64,000 bases of DNA from positions 496,001 to 560,000 of the forward strand of contig NZ_JAERJA010000002.1 of the NCBI RefSeq assembly GCF_016827675.1, written 5' to 3'. The stretch's first letter is position 1, and every line of letters starts with the position of its first letter. Source of the DNA: Nocardioides limicola. GTDB lineage: Bacteria; Actinomycetota; Actinomycetes; Propionibacteriales; Nocardioidaceae. A model generated the notes under the pieces. It made no database searches. It was not told the origin of the DNA and saw only the letters and a program-made list of their open reading frames with translations. This document shows, one piece after another, positions 9,551 through 17,905 of the stretch. The position numbers and the translations under genes were made by a program.

Positions 9551-10426
9551 ATGCGATTCACCTACGCCGAAGCGATGACGCACGCGTCCTACTACGCCCC
9601 GCTCGCCCAGGCGGCAGAGGCGGCCGGCTACACCTCGATGACCGTGGCCGACTCACTCATCTACCCGCGCGAGTCCGACGCGACCTACCCCTACACCGAC
9701 ACCGGCGACCGGGAGTTCCTCGAGGACAAGGAGTTCATCGAGACGCTGATCCTCTGCGCCCACCTGGCGGCAGTGACCACCACGCTGCGGTTCACCCCGT
9801 TCGTCCTGAAGCTGCCGGTCCGCCCCCCGGTGCTGGTCGCCAAGCAGGCCTCCTCGATCGCCCACCTCTCCGGCAACCGGCTCACCCTCGGCGTCGGCCT
9901 CTCCCCGTGGCCGGAGGACTTCACCGCACTCGGGGTTCCGTGGGCCCGACGCGGCAAGCGCACCGACGAGTGCATCGACATCCTGCGCGGCCTGTTCACC
10001 GGAGACTTCTTCGGCTACGACGGCGAGTTCTACCAACTGCCCGAGATCAAGCAATGCCCGGCACCGAGCGCCAAGCTGCCGATCCTGGTCGGTGGCCACT
10101 CCGACGCGGCGCTGCGCCGGGCCGTCCTCAAGGGCGACGGTTGGATGCACGCCGGCGGCGACGGTGAGGAGCTCGACCGGCTGCTGACCCGGCTCGCCGA
10201 GATCCGCAAGGCCGAGGGCGATGACCGCGACGACTTCGAGGTGCACGTGATCTCGTTCGACGCCTACACCCCCGACGGCGTGAAGCGGCTCGAGGACCGA
10301 GGCGTGACCGACTGCATCGTCGGCTTCCGGGTCCCCTACATCAAGGGCCCGGACACCGAGCCGCTGGAGGTCAAGATCAAGCACCTGCAGGGGTACGCCG
10401 AGAACGTCATCGCCAAGGTGTCCTGA
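9551..10426 (+). CDS. LLM-class F420-dependent oxidoreductase
   Basis: 291-aa luciferase-like TIM-barrel oxidoreductase, probably using F420 (FMN is possible). Supporting segments are AAGYTSMTVADSL at the N-terminus, the ligand-pocket strand VTTTLRFTPFVLKLPVRPP, LTLGVGLSPWPEDFTALGVP, the family-conserved R-x-x-R-x-D-E region (RRGKRTDECIDILRGL), and LPILVGGHSDAALRRA. ATG at 9551 is 11 nt downstream of the KstR-like palindrome. It is the first gene of a four-gene overlapping operon. Confidence 0.9.
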   Translation: MRFTYAEAMTHASYYAPLAQAAEAAGYTSMTVADSLIYPRESDATYPYTDTGDREFLEDKEFIETLILCAHLAAVTTTLRFTPFVLKLPVRPPVLVAKQASSIAHLSGNRLTLGVGLSPWPEDFTALGVPWARRGKRTDECIDILRGLFTGDFFGYDGEFYQLPEIKQCPAPSAKLPILVGGHSDAALRRAVLKGDGWMHAGGDGEELDRLLTRLAEIRKAEGDDRDDFEVHVISFDAYTPDGVKRLEDRGVTDCIVGFRVPYIKGPDTEPLEVKIKHLQGYAENVIAKVS

Positions 10427-11598
10427 TGGCCGACGATGCGTCCCGGGCGTTCGTCGAGGCGGTGGCCGAGGCCGAGCAGCTGATCCGCAATCCGCCGTTC
10501 GAGATCAGCGAGCAGGAGCTCGCCGAGGGGCTGGACTACCTGGCCGGGTCGATCCGGTCGTCGCTGCAGATGGCCTTCGACTACGACCTCGACCATCCGG
10601 TGCTGATCAACCCCACCCACCAGTACGCCCGGCAGGGGCTGGACAATCCGGACGCGGTCTACTTCAACGCCTACCTGACCGAAGGCGCGTCGTACCTGCT
10701 GACGGGCCGCCGCGGCAGCACCGTCGACCTCTCCTTCCAGATCATGGACGGCACCTACTCCGCCGCGGGGGCACCGAACACGCTGGCCGCCTTCGACGAC
10801 CGGCAGCTGGAGATCGGCGACGACGGCTGCTTCGAGTGGCGATTCGGACCCGAACTGGGGCTGACCAAGGGGGCCACCCTGATCGTCCGTGAGGTGTACG
10901 ACGATTGGGTGCGCGAGGAGCGAGGGACGCTGCGGTTGCAGCGACTCGACACCGCCGGCGTCCCGCGCGGGCCGGCCGAGGTGGACCGGGTGGCGAAGCG
11001 CTACGGCGTGGCCGCGAAGATGCTGATCGGCCGGATCAAGACCTGGTTCGCGTTCCCCGAGTGGTTCACCTACACCGAGCCGGTGAACACCCTGACCGTG
11101 CCGAAGTCGACACCGGGCGGCCTGGCCAGCCAGTTCTCCTCGCTCGGCCACTACGAGCTGGCCGGGCCCGACGCCCCCGGCGGTGAGCAGGCGCTGGTGA
11201 TCACCGTGCCGGCCTGTGACGCCGCGCCGTACCAGGCGATCCAGATCGGCTCGAGGTGGTACGTCTCCACCGACTACGAGCACCATCAGACGTCGCTGGC
11301 CAAGGCCCAGTCACAGATCGACCCGGACGGCCAGATCCGCTACGTCGTCTGTGAGTCCGATCCGGGGCTGGCCAACTGGCTGGAGACGACCGGGCATCGG
11401 CGCGGGGTGATGATGCTGCGTTGGCAGCGCCTCAGCCGGGACCTGACCGCCGCCGACGGCCCCCGCGTCGAGGTGGTGCCGTTCGCCGATCTCGCCGCAC
11501 ACCTGCCGTATCCCGAGGCGGGCCGGGTCACCCCGGCCGACTACGCCACCCGCATCGAAGCCCGCCAGGTCGGCGTGGCCAGGAGGATGATCTCGTGA
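10426..11598 (+). CDS. DUF1214-like domain protein
   Basis: 390 aa, translationally coupled (ATG shares one base with the preceding stop). The segment VYFNAYLTEGASYLLTGRRG and the later beta-rich region (QIMDGTYSAAG, TLIVREVYDDWVREERGTLR) resemble the DUF1214/DUF1254 group often found beside steroid or xenobiotic catabolic genes in actinobacteria. No catalytic residues can be assigned. Its place between an F420 oxidoreductase and an SDR implies a role in the same oxidative pathway. Confidence 0.75.
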   Translation: MADDASRAFVEAVAEAEQLIRNPPFEISEQELAEGLDYLAGSIRSSLQMAFDYDLDHPVLINPTHQYARQGLDNPDAVYFNAYLTEGASYLLTGRRGSTVDLSFQIMDGTYSAAGAPNTLAAFDDRQLEIGDDGCFEWRFGPELGLTKGATLIVREVYDDWVREERGTLRLQRLDTAGVPRGPAEVDRVAKRYGVAAKMLIGRIKTWFAFPEWFTYTEPVNTLTVPKSTPGGLASQFSSLGHYELAGPDAPGGEQALVITVPACDAAPYQAIQIGSRWYVSTDYEHHQTSLAKAQSQIDPDGQIRYVVCESDPGLANWLETTGHRRGVMMLRWQRLSRDLTAADGPRVEVVPFADLAAHLPYPEAGRVTPADYATRIEARQVGVARRMIS

Positions 11599-12377
11599 CG
11601 CTGTTGACGGACAAAGTGGTGGTGCTCTCCGGGGTCGGCCCCGGCCTGGGCCGCGCCCTCGGCGAGGAGGCTGCCCGGCTCGGCGCCGACCTGGTGCTGG
11701 CCAGCCGGACCGAGTCCCGCCTGGAGAAGATGGCCGCCCGTGTCCGGGAGCTGGGCCGCCGAGCGCTGGTGGTGCCCTGCGACATCACCTCGGAGGCCGA
11801 CCGGGAGCGGTTGCGTGATGCCGCGGTGGCCGAGTTCGGGCGAGTGGACTGCCTGATCAACAACGCCTTCGGGATCCCGCCGATGGACCCGCTGACGACC
11901 CTCGACCTGGACGGGCTGCGACGCGCCCAGGAGACCAACGTCTTTGCTCCGCTGCGACTCTCGGCGCTCTTCGCCGACGCGCTCGCCGAGTCGAGCGGCT
12001 CGATCGTGATGATCAACTCCGCAGTGCTCTACCAGTCCCAGCCGGAGTTCGCCGGCTACAAGCTCTCCAAGGGCACGCTGGCGCACCTGGCCTCGTCGCT
12101 GGCCACCGAACTCGGCCCGCGCGGGATCCGGGTGAACTCGATCGCGCCGTCCTACATCTACGAGGACGTCAACAAGGCGTACTTCGACTGGCTGGCGTCC
12201 GAATCGGGCCGCACCCACGAGGAGGTGTACGCCGAGAAGGCGGCGCCGACGGACCTCAAGCGGCTGGCCACTCCCGACGAGGTCGCCCGCGCGGCGCTCT
12301 TCTTCGCCACCGACCTCGCCGGCGCGGTCACCGGCCAGATGCTGAACGTCGACTGCGGTGAGTTCCATGCCAACTGA
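11595..12377 (+). CDS. Short-chain dehydrogenase/reductase (SDR)
   Basis: 260-aa classical SDR. The cofactor loop is SGVGPGLGRALGEEAARLG, NNAFG replaces the usual NNAG, the catalytic Ser is in IVMINSAVLY, and Y-x-x-x-K appears as YKLSK near residue 155. The C-terminus GQMLNVDCGEF is typical. GTG at 11595 overlaps the previous stop by 4 nt (GTGA). Likely an NAD(P)-dependent alcohol or ketone oxidoreductase in the LLM operon; a steroid substrate is suggested only by the upstream KstR-like box. Confidence 0.92.
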   Translation: MTLLTDKVVVLSGVGPGLGRALGEEAARLGADLVLASRTESRLEKMAARVRELGRRALVVPCDITSEADRERLRDAAVAEFGRVDCLINNAFGIPPMDPLTTLDLDGLRRAQETNVFAPLRLSALFADALAESSGSIVMINSAVLYQSQPEFAGYKLSKGTLAHLASSLATELGPRGIRVNSIAPSYIYEDVNKAYFDWLASESGRTHEEVYAEKAAPTDLKRLATPDEVARAALFFATDLAGAVTGQMLNVDCGEFHAN

Positions 12378-13512
12378 GCCCCGGCAACGCGGCGACGTCG
12401 GGAGCTATGACGACATCGCCGCCGCGGCGATCCGGACGACCGGCCTGGACGACTTCGGCGGCACCGCGCACGAGGAGGGGCTACGGCTGCTGGTCGATGA
12501 CCTCGCCGCCCCGGACGCCGGCCTGACCCCGGTCGGCAACTACTTCCAGCGCTCGCAGGTCAAGAGCGCCCTGGTGGGGCGGCTGCTGATGCAGGCGCAG
12601 ATGGCGGCCCATCCGTCGTACGCGCAGGTGCCGATCACGCGGCCGATCTTCGTGGTCGGCCTGCCACGCACCGGAACCACCGCGCTGCACCGACTGCTGT
12701 GCGCGGACCCGGGGCACCAGGGCCTGGAGCTGTGGCTGACCGAGTACCCGCAGCCGCGGCCGCCGCGGGAGACCTGGGAGTCCGACCCGATCTTCGCCGC
12801 CATGCAGTCGGCCTTCGCCGAGCATCACGTCACCAACCCCGAGTTCATGGGCATCCACTACATGGATGCGACCAGCCCGGAGGAGTGCTGGCGGCTGCTG
12901 CGGCAGACGGGGAAGTCGATCGGGTTCGAGTCGCTGGCGCATGTGCCGCGCTACTCCGCGTGGTTGGCCGAGACGGACTGGACGGACGCCTATGCGCGGC
13001 ACAAGGCCAACCTGCAGGTGATCGGGCTCAACGACACCGAGAAGCGGTGGGTGCTGAAGAACCCCTCGCACCTGGTGGCCCTGGACGCGCTGATGACGGT
13101 GTATCCCGATGCGCTGATCGTCTACACGCACCGCGATCCGGTGACCTCGATCGCCTCCGCGTGCTCACTGTCGGCCGAGGCGACCGCGGGGCACTCGACG
13201 ACGTTCGTGAGCGAGACGATCGGGCGCACCCAGCTGGAGATGCTGTCGCGTTCCTACCGGCGCTTCACCGAGGCCCGGGCGTCGTACGACCCGGCACAGT
13301 TCATCGACGTGGACTACGCGGAGTTCGTCACCGAGCCGGTGGCGACGGTGCAGAAGATCTACGCCGCGTTCGGGCTGGACTGGACCCCTGCCGCCGAAGC
13401 CGCCGTGGCGGCGATCGACGCGGAATCCCGATCGGGCGGCCGTCGGCCAGCGCACCACTACTCGCTGGCCGACTACGGCCTCACCGAGGAGCAGGTCCGA
13501 GCCGCGTTCTGA
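12367..13512 (+). CDS. Sulfotransferase family protein
   Basis: 381 aa. The PAPS 5'-phosphosulfate loop is FVVGLPRTGTTALHRLLCAD near residue 100, and the 3'-phosphate-binding region is YTHRDPVTSIASACSLSAE. This is the Sulfotransfer_3-type group common in actinobacteria. ATG at 12367 overlaps the SDR end by 11 nt (GTG at 12358 is possible). It is the last gene of the KstR-boxed operon. The acceptor is unknown; many members next to LLM oxidoreductases are uncharacterised and may not sulfonate at all. Confidence 0.88.
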   Translation: MPTEPRQRGDVGSYDDIAAAAIRTTGLDDFGGTAHEEGLRLLVDDLAAPDAGLTPVGNYFQRSQVKSALVGRLLMQAQMAAHPSYAQVPITRPIFVVGLPRTGTTALHRLLCADPGHQGLELWLTEYPQPRPPRETWESDPIFAAMQSAFAEHHVTNPEFMGIHYMDATSPEECWRLLRQTGKSIGFESLAHVPRYSAWLAETDWTDAYARHKANLQVIGLNDTEKRWVLKNPSHLVALDALMTVYPDALIVYTHRDPVTSIASACSLSAEATAGHSTTFVSETIGRTQLEMLSRSYRRFTEARASYDPAQFIDVDYAEFVTEPVATVQKIYAAFGLDWTPAAEAAVAAIDAESRSGGRRPAHHYSLADYGLTEEQVRAAF

Positions 13513-13542
13513 GGCTGCGACGGTCCACGGCAGCGTGACTTC

Positions 13543-13644
13543 GGTGGTCGAGTGTCTGCGAGGAACGAGCAGACGTATCGAGGCCACTGGTCGACCGTGA
13601 TGGCCTCGATACACCGCCTCGTCCCTCGGCGGCACTCGACCATC
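13543..13644. repeat. Long inverted repeat with nested hairpins between convergent genes
   Basis: Two 44-nt arms (13543-13586 and 13601-13644) are inverted copies with a 14-nt loop. Each arm also folds alone: left TCTGC-GAGGAACGA-GCAGA, right copy read on minus CCGCC-GAGGGACGA-GGCGG. The small stems differ between arms yet both remain paired. The rest (GGTCGAGTG, TATCGAGGCCA) is nearly identical. It fills most of the 202-nt gap between the converging sulfotransferase and epimerase genes and is probably a bidirectional terminator or REP-like element. I see nothing else in this gap. Confidence 0.85.
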
Positions 13645-13714
13645 GACCCGGTGACCGCATCGGCGAGAACGTCACGGTCGACGCGGCCGCCAGGATGCTG
13701 CGGGCACAGATTCG

Positions 13715-14701
13715 CTAATCGCGATGGGCGGCGATGATCTCGGCCTCGCGTTCCCGGGTCAACGCGAAGTCGGGGGCGGCGCCCTCGAGCGCCCAGGCGA
13801 GGGTGTCCGCAGCGGTGTCCGCGAGCGGGCGCGTCCGCAGCCCCTGCGCCTGCGCGGCGGTGGCGTCCACCTGGAGGAACCCCCGCATCGCGGTCTCTGC
13901 GGGTGGCAGCCACAGCGGCAGGTCCACCCACGGGCGCAGCCCGGCCGCCTCCGCCTGCTCCACAGTCAACCGCACCGCCTGCAGCTGCGCGTCGATTCCG
14001 GCCACCACCTGGTCGAGGAAGTCGGCGAAGGGCATCGGGTCGGCAGCGGCGTTGTAGACACCGGCGATCCGGCCGGCGCCCACCCGGACCAGCCAGTCGG
14101 CCAGGTCTCGGGCGTCGAGGTACTGCACCGGGACGTCCAGCCGGGGCGGCACCAGGTGCGGCCCCGGCTCACACAGCCGCACCGGCCAGTAGGTGAAGCG
14201 GGGTGTCGGGTCGTGTGGGCCGGCGATGATGGTGGGGCGGACGATCGTGTGACTCTCGAACCGTTCGGCCACCCGGCGTTCACAGAGGGCCTTGCCGGCG
14301 CCGTACGAGGCCTGGTCGATCTTGTCGGGCACCGGTCCGGGCAGTTCGGCCAGCGGCGCCTCCTCGGTCATGCCCGGCTCGGTGAACCCGGCGTACACAG
14401 AGACTGTGGAGACGAAGACGTAGTGCCCGCATCCTCCGGTGAGATGCTCGGCGACCCGGGTGATCTGGTCGGGGTGGAAACCCGACAGGTCGTAGACGAC
14501 GTCCCAGCTGCGACCGGCCAGGGCGGAGGCGTCGTGGTCACGATCGCCGGTCAGCCGTTCCAGGGCAGGGAACAGGTCGGGGTTGGTGACGCCACGATTG
14601 AAGAGCGAGACCTCCCAGCCGTCGCGGAGCAGAGCTTCCACCACGTGGATCCCGAGGAACTCGGTCCCACCCAGCACCAGCGCGGTCGGTCGTGTCCCCA
14701 T
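13715..14701 (-). CDS. NAD-dependent epimerase/dehydratase-type (extended SDR) protein
   Basis: 328 aa. The N-terminal Rossmann motif is ALVLGGTEFLGIHVVEALL, the substrate region YVFVSTVSVYAGF, and the active-site-like Y-x-x-x-K is YGAGK. The extended SDR layout resembles actinobacterial NAD-dependent epimerases that modify nucleotide sugars or other small molecules. ATG at 14701. It converges on the sulfotransferase operon across the inverted repeat at 13543-13644. Substrate unknown. Confidence 0.9.
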   Translation of the reverse strand: MGTRPTALVLGGTEFLGIHVVEALLRDGWEVSLFNRGVTNPDLFPALERLTGDRDHDASALAGRSWDVVYDLSGFHPDQITRVAEHLTGGCGHYVFVSTVSVYAGFTEPGMTEEAPLAELPGPVPDKIDQASYGAGKALCERRVAERFESHTIVRPTIIAGPHDPTPRFTYWPVRLCEPGPHLVPPRLDVPVQYLDARDLADWLVRVGAGRIAGVYNAAADPMPFADFLDQVVAGIDAQLQAVRLTVEQAEAAGLRPWVDLPLWLPPAETAMRGFLQVDATAAQAQGLRTRPLADTAADTLAWALEGAAPDFALTREREAEIIAAHRD

Positions 14702-14737
14702 GACGTCCAGTCAAGCAGTCGGGTGCGCGCACGGCCC

Positions 14738-14920
14738 CTACCAGCGCTCGACCGGCAAGCGCTCCACCCTCTCGAACTCGGCGGTGCTCCTGGTGACCAG
14801 GTTCAGCCCTGCGGCACGCGCAAGGCCGGGCGAGATCACCCGCGCCTCGCCGACGACCGTCACCTCGACCTCGGTGACGGACTCGTCGAAGGCCACGGCC
14901 TTGGGCAGGCGAACGGCCTG
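14738..14920 (-). pseudogene. vapBC toxin-antitoxin relic (VapB core joined to VapC tail)
   Basis: The reading frame begins without a start codon at QAVRLPKAVAFDE, the DNA-binding core of a VapB antitoxin. It continues through VTEVEVTVVGEARVISPG and then becomes LVTRSTAEFERVERLPVERW and TAG (14738-14740), which matches the C-terminal end of PIN-domain VapC toxins (LVTxxTxEFxRVxxLxVExW). The VapB N-terminus and most of VapC, including its catalytic Asp residues, are missing, so a deletion seems to have fused the two genes. It lies directly after the stop of the sucrase/ferredoxin-like gene, in the same frame. Confidence 0.75.
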
Positions 14921-14923
14921 CGG

Positions 14924-15829
14924 TCACTCGCCGCGGACCAGCTCCACCTCGTGCCGGGGGGCGGGCTTGAGTGGCAGGTCGGCACAACTCATCCGGATCG
15001 CCGGCCCCGTCGTGGTGCGCACCAGGGCGTCCCAGCGTTCACCGCGGACCGCGAGCTGCACCCGCGCGCCCGCGTCGTGCGACTCCACTCCGGTCACCGC
15101 CACCTCGGCCAGTCCGGTGGCCTGCTGTCGGTCGCGGACCGCCTGCACGGCCGCCTGGACCTCGCCGGACCAGCCGGCCCGCCCCCGCGACACCGTCAGC
15201 GGCACCGTGCCGCCCTCGAGGGCCTGCGCGGCGGCGACCGCCGACTCCGGATCCAGCCGGCCCAGACACTCCCCACTGGGCAGCGCCAGCAGGGTGCCGG
15301 CGAACCTGTGTCCGCTCAGATGCGTGGTCTCCCAGGTCTGCTGCGGCCACTGCGCAGCCAACGTCGCCGCGATCGGCCGCCCCGCCTCGGCACAGCAGCG
15401 GTCCCGACTCCCGTTGGTACAGACCATCCACAGGGGTTCGGCGTACGGCGTCAGCCCGGTGCCGACGCCGAGACGCGGCGGGTCGAGACCCGGGACGCCG
15501 AGACGCGGGGGGTCGAGGTCGAGGTCGAGCAGGTCCCGGTGGTCGTCGAGGACCGCCGTCTCGACCCGACTGTCCGCGTGATCGCCGAACCGGGCCACGA
15601 AGATCCGCACGCCCGGCGTGACCCGCTCGCCGTGCCGGCGGATCAACTGCACCCGGACCCCGTCGAGACCGCCCAGGAACTCTCTGACGTCGGTCGGCAA
15701 CCGGGATTCGGCAACCGCCTTGGCACCCCACGGCCCGGCGTACTCCACGAACAACCACGACGAGTCCGTGGGCGCCGTGCCCGCCAACGGCTCCGCAGAC
15801 CCGGCAGCGGAGCAGCGGAAGTCGGTCAC
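14924..15829 (-). CDS. Sucrase/ferredoxin-like (Suc_Fer) protein
   Basis: 301 aa, start GTG at 15829 (VTDFRCSAAG, the usual beginning of this family). Family motifs are MVCTNGSRDRCCAEAGRPIA, containing the thioredoxin-like-ferredoxin cysteines, and HLSGHRFAGTLLALPSG. Such proteins adopt a thioredoxin-like ferredoxin fold and may bind a 2Fe-2S cluster; their role is unknown. A tandem internal duplication, LDPPRLGVPG then LDPPRLGVG, reflects a direct DNA repeat at about 15470-15530. Divergent from the nitroreductase. Confidence 0.85.
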   Translation of the reverse strand: MTDFRCSAAGSAEPLAGTAPTDSSWLFVEYAGPWGAKAVAESRLPTDVREFLGGLDGVRVQLIRRHGERVTPGVRIFVARFGDHADSRVETAVLDDHRDLLDLDLDPPRLGVPGLDPPRLGVGTGLTPYAEPLWMVCTNGSRDRCCAEAGRPIAATLAAQWPQQTWETTHLSGHRFAGTLLALPSGECLGRLDPESAVAAAQALEGGTVPLTVSRGRAGWSGEVQAAVQAVRDRQQATGLAEVAVTGVESHDAGARVQLAVRGERWDALVRTTTGPAIRMSCADLPLKPAPRHEVELVRGE

Positions 15830-15904
15830 GCCGACCAAGTGTGCCCCCACCCTCGGCAGCCACACCACTCGCGGCGGCTCGATGGACCATGGAAGGCTGG
15901 ATGC

Positions 15905-16519
15905 ATGGAATTCCGCGAGGTGGTGCGCCGGCGGCGGATGGTGCGCCGGTACGCCGACAAGCCCGTCGACCCGGCCGTCGTCGACCGCCTGCTCGAGCAC
16001 GCGATCCGAGCCCCGAGCGCCGGCTTCAGCCAGGGGTGGGCGTTCCTGCGGCTGGACACGCCTGCGGACGTCGCCCGCTTCTGGCGCAGCACAAGCCCCG
16101 ACCCGGACGCCAGCAATCCCTGGCTGGACGGGATGCGCACCGCCCCGGTGGTGATCGTGCCGCTGACGGACAAGGGTGCCTATCTCGATCGTTACGCCCA
16201 ACCCGACAAGGGCTGGACCGACCGTTCCGAGGAGCGATGGCCGGTTCCGTACTGGTACGTCGACGCCGGCATGGCGTCCCTGCTGATCCTGCTGACCGCG
16301 GTGGACGAGGAGTTGGGCGCCTGCTTCTTCGGCATCCCCGGCTCCCGGGTGGACGCCTTCCGGGACGAGTTCGGGATCCCGGACTCGCACCGGCCGGTCG
16401 GCGCCCTCACCATCGGGCACCGGATCGACGATGCCGGCTCGTCGGGTTCGCCGTCGCGTCGCGTCCGGATCGGCACCGACGAGGTCGTACACCGTGGACG
16501 CTGGCGGAACCGCGAGTAG
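15905..16519 (+). CDS. Nitroreductase-family FMN oxidoreductase
   Basis: 204 aa. The N-terminal FMN-binding region is FREVVRRRRMVRRYADKPVD and RAPSAGFSQGWAFLRLD; a central helix (YVDAGMASLLILLTAVDEEL) precedes GACFFGIPGS; the C-terminal strand is PVGALTIGHR. These fit an NAD(P)H-dependent nitroreductase. ATG at 15905; the open frame reading upstream of it is antisense to other genes. Substrate unknown. Confidence 0.9.
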   Translation: MEFREVVRRRRMVRRYADKPVDPAVVDRLLEHAIRAPSAGFSQGWAFLRLDTPADVARFWRSTSPDPDASNPWLDGMRTAPVVIVPLTDKGAYLDRYAQPDKGWTDRSEERWPVPYWYVDAGMASLLILLTAVDEELGACFFGIPGSRVDAFRDEFGIPDSHRPVGALTIGHRIDDAGSSGSPSRRVRIGTDEVVHRGRWRNRE

Positions 16520-16522
16520 CAT
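16517..16522 (+). promoter_or_regulatory. Candidate -10 (TAGCAT) of a leaderless transcript
   Basis: TAGCAT lies 6 nt upstream of the ATG at 16529, the spacing expected if transcription starts at the A of the start codon. It overlaps the end of the nitroreductase gene. No clear -35 is visible. Confidence 0.45.
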
Positions 16523-16528
16523 CACCAC

Positions 16529-17176
16529 ATGGCCGACGAGTACTGCAGCTATGCGGAGTTCGGGCGTGCCTTCTTCGAGGTGGCCGTGTCCCGGGAGCGG
16601 GTGGAGGCCGGCATCGACTTCCTCGCCGGCCAGCCGATCGACTTCGGTCCGATCGGGGTCGGCCCGGGGAAGCTCGCGAAGGTCGCGGCCACCGGCAAGA
16701 TCGGCGCCGCCACCGTCACCACCGTGCCCGGTGACGAGGTCACCTTCATGGCAGCGCTTCCGGTCAGCCTGGAGTTCACCGTCGACCTGCAGGTGGAGAC
16801 GCACCGCTTCACCGCCGACCTCACCGTGCCTTTGCTGCTCACCGCCAAGGCCATGCACCCGCCGGCCCTGCGCCTCGAGGTGACCGCGCCCCGGGCCCGG
16901 GACATCGAGTTGGAACTGCGCGCATCCGGGCTGCGCGGGAGTCTGCTGCAGCGGGTCGTCGGCATGGAGGTCGAGGTGAAGCGGTTCGTGGCCAGGTACG
17001 TGGCCCGCGAGGTCAGCAAGCCGCATGTGGAGAAGGCCCGCACCATCGACGTGGCGGCCGCGATCGAGCAGGCCTGGTCCTCGAGCGAGCTGGCCCAGGA
17101 GACGTCGCGGACCGTCACCGACGACCTGACCGAGGCGATCCGGACGGACCTGGTCGAGCATCTTCAGGCCGAGTAG
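16529..17176 (+). CDS. Conserved actinobacterial protein of unknown function
   Basis: 215 aa. No catalytic motif or membrane helix is seen. The middle is an alternating beta-strand pattern (VTFMAALPVSLEFTVDLQVE, FTADLTVPLLLTAKAM, ALRLEVTAPRARDIELELRA), suggesting a lipid-binding or START-like barrel, followed by a helical C-terminus with KRFVARYVAREVSKP. It starts 9 nt after the nitroreductase stop. Function unknown. Confidence 0.75.
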   Translation: MADEYCSYAEFGRAFFEVAVSRERVEAGIDFLAGQPIDFGPIGVGPGKLAKVAATGKIGAATVTTVPGDEVTFMAALPVSLEFTVDLQVETHRFTADLTVPLLLTAKAMHPPALRLEVTAPRARDIELELRASGLRGSLLQRVVGMEVEVKRFVARYVAREVSKPHVEKARTIDVAAAIEQAWSSSELAQETSRTVTDDLTEAIRTDLVEHLQAE

Positions 17177-17209
17177 CCGCCCCCGGTCCCCTCCGGCTCG
17201 CCCTCGCGG

Positions 17210-17905
17210 TCAGTGCCGCACGACCCGGAACGGGGCCACCCGGCACATCGCCGCCGGCAGGTCCTCCGACCCCGGAGGCAGCACGTCACCGGTCGCCCAC
17301 CGCGGCGACGTGGAGAGCACCACCCGGCCGTCGGCGTTGACCACCGAGACGTCGGCACCGGCGGCATCCGAGGCCAGCGTGAGAGCCGGCTCCAGGGACT
17401 CCACCAGCACGTCGATGCAACTGACCCCGACGAAGACGCCGTCGAGGGTCAGCGGCATCGAGGTGGTCAACGTCAGTTCGGTGCTACAGAGGTAGTCGAC
17501 ATACGGTCCGGTGACGTGGGTACGCCGGGTCTCTCGCGGCACGCGGAACCACTCCAGTCGCTGGTACTCGATGTAGCCGCGGTCGGCGAACTCGCTGGTA
17601 CTGGCCAGTCGACTCTTCTCCGGGCCCTGCCACCAGGCCAGCGGGCTGCCGCCGCCGACCAGCACCTCGGTGTCCACGATGAAGCCGGCGCCGAAGATGA
17701 AGCTCTGGTCGATCGCTTCGTGCGCGGCCGGCTGGATCAGCGACTCGATCCGCTCCGCGGTCAACCGGCCGGCTCGCAGCGCATCCCCCAGGTCCCGACG
17801 CAGCATCGGTTGCCACTCGCTGAGCACCCCGAGGATCCGCTCGAAGAAGGCGTCCATCCGCTCCGCTGCCACCGGCAGCTCGTCCCGCTCAGTTCCGGTC
17901 AGCAT
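17210..17905 (-). CDS. Soluble Cache/PDC-like sensor protein paired with a GntR regulator
   Basis: 231 aa. The C-terminal two thirds resemble a PAS-like PDC/Cache ligand-binding domain: FIFGAGFIVDTEVL, LAWWQGPE, YIEYQRLEWF, GPYVDYLCSTELTLTTSMPL, GVFVGVSCIDVLVESLEPAL. Residues 1-60 are helical. There is no signal peptide or membrane helix, so the sensor is likely cytoplasmic, unlike most Cache domains. ATG at 17905 lies inside the 3' end of the GntR gene (17-nt overlap), so the two are translationally coupled. Divergence from the pot transport operon suggests it senses a polyamine or amino acid. Confidence 0.8.
   Translation of the reverse strand: MLTGTERDELPVAAERMDAFFERILGVLSEWQPMLRRDLGDALRAGRLTAERIESLIQPAAHEAIDQSFIFGAGFIVDTEVLVGGGSPLAWWQGPEKSRLASTSEFADRGYIEYQRLEWFRVPRETRRTHVTGPYVDYLCSTELTLTTSMPLTLDGVFVGVSCIDVLVESLEPALTLASDAAGADVSVVNADGRVVLSTSPRWATGDVLPPGSEDLPAAMCRVAPFRVVRH

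Noticed and set aside
14743..14987. Alternative minus-strand ORF over the vapBC relic region
   Set aside because: Its Arg/Pro-rich translation is out of frame with the VapB/VapC similarity and has no family resemblance.
13724..16519. Very long open frame on the plus strand ending in the nitroreductase
   Set aside because: Only the part from ATG 15905 resembles a protein family. The upstream frame is antisense to the epimerase and Suc_Fer genes and is low-complexity His/Pro/Arg/Gly composition typical of high-GC shadow frames.
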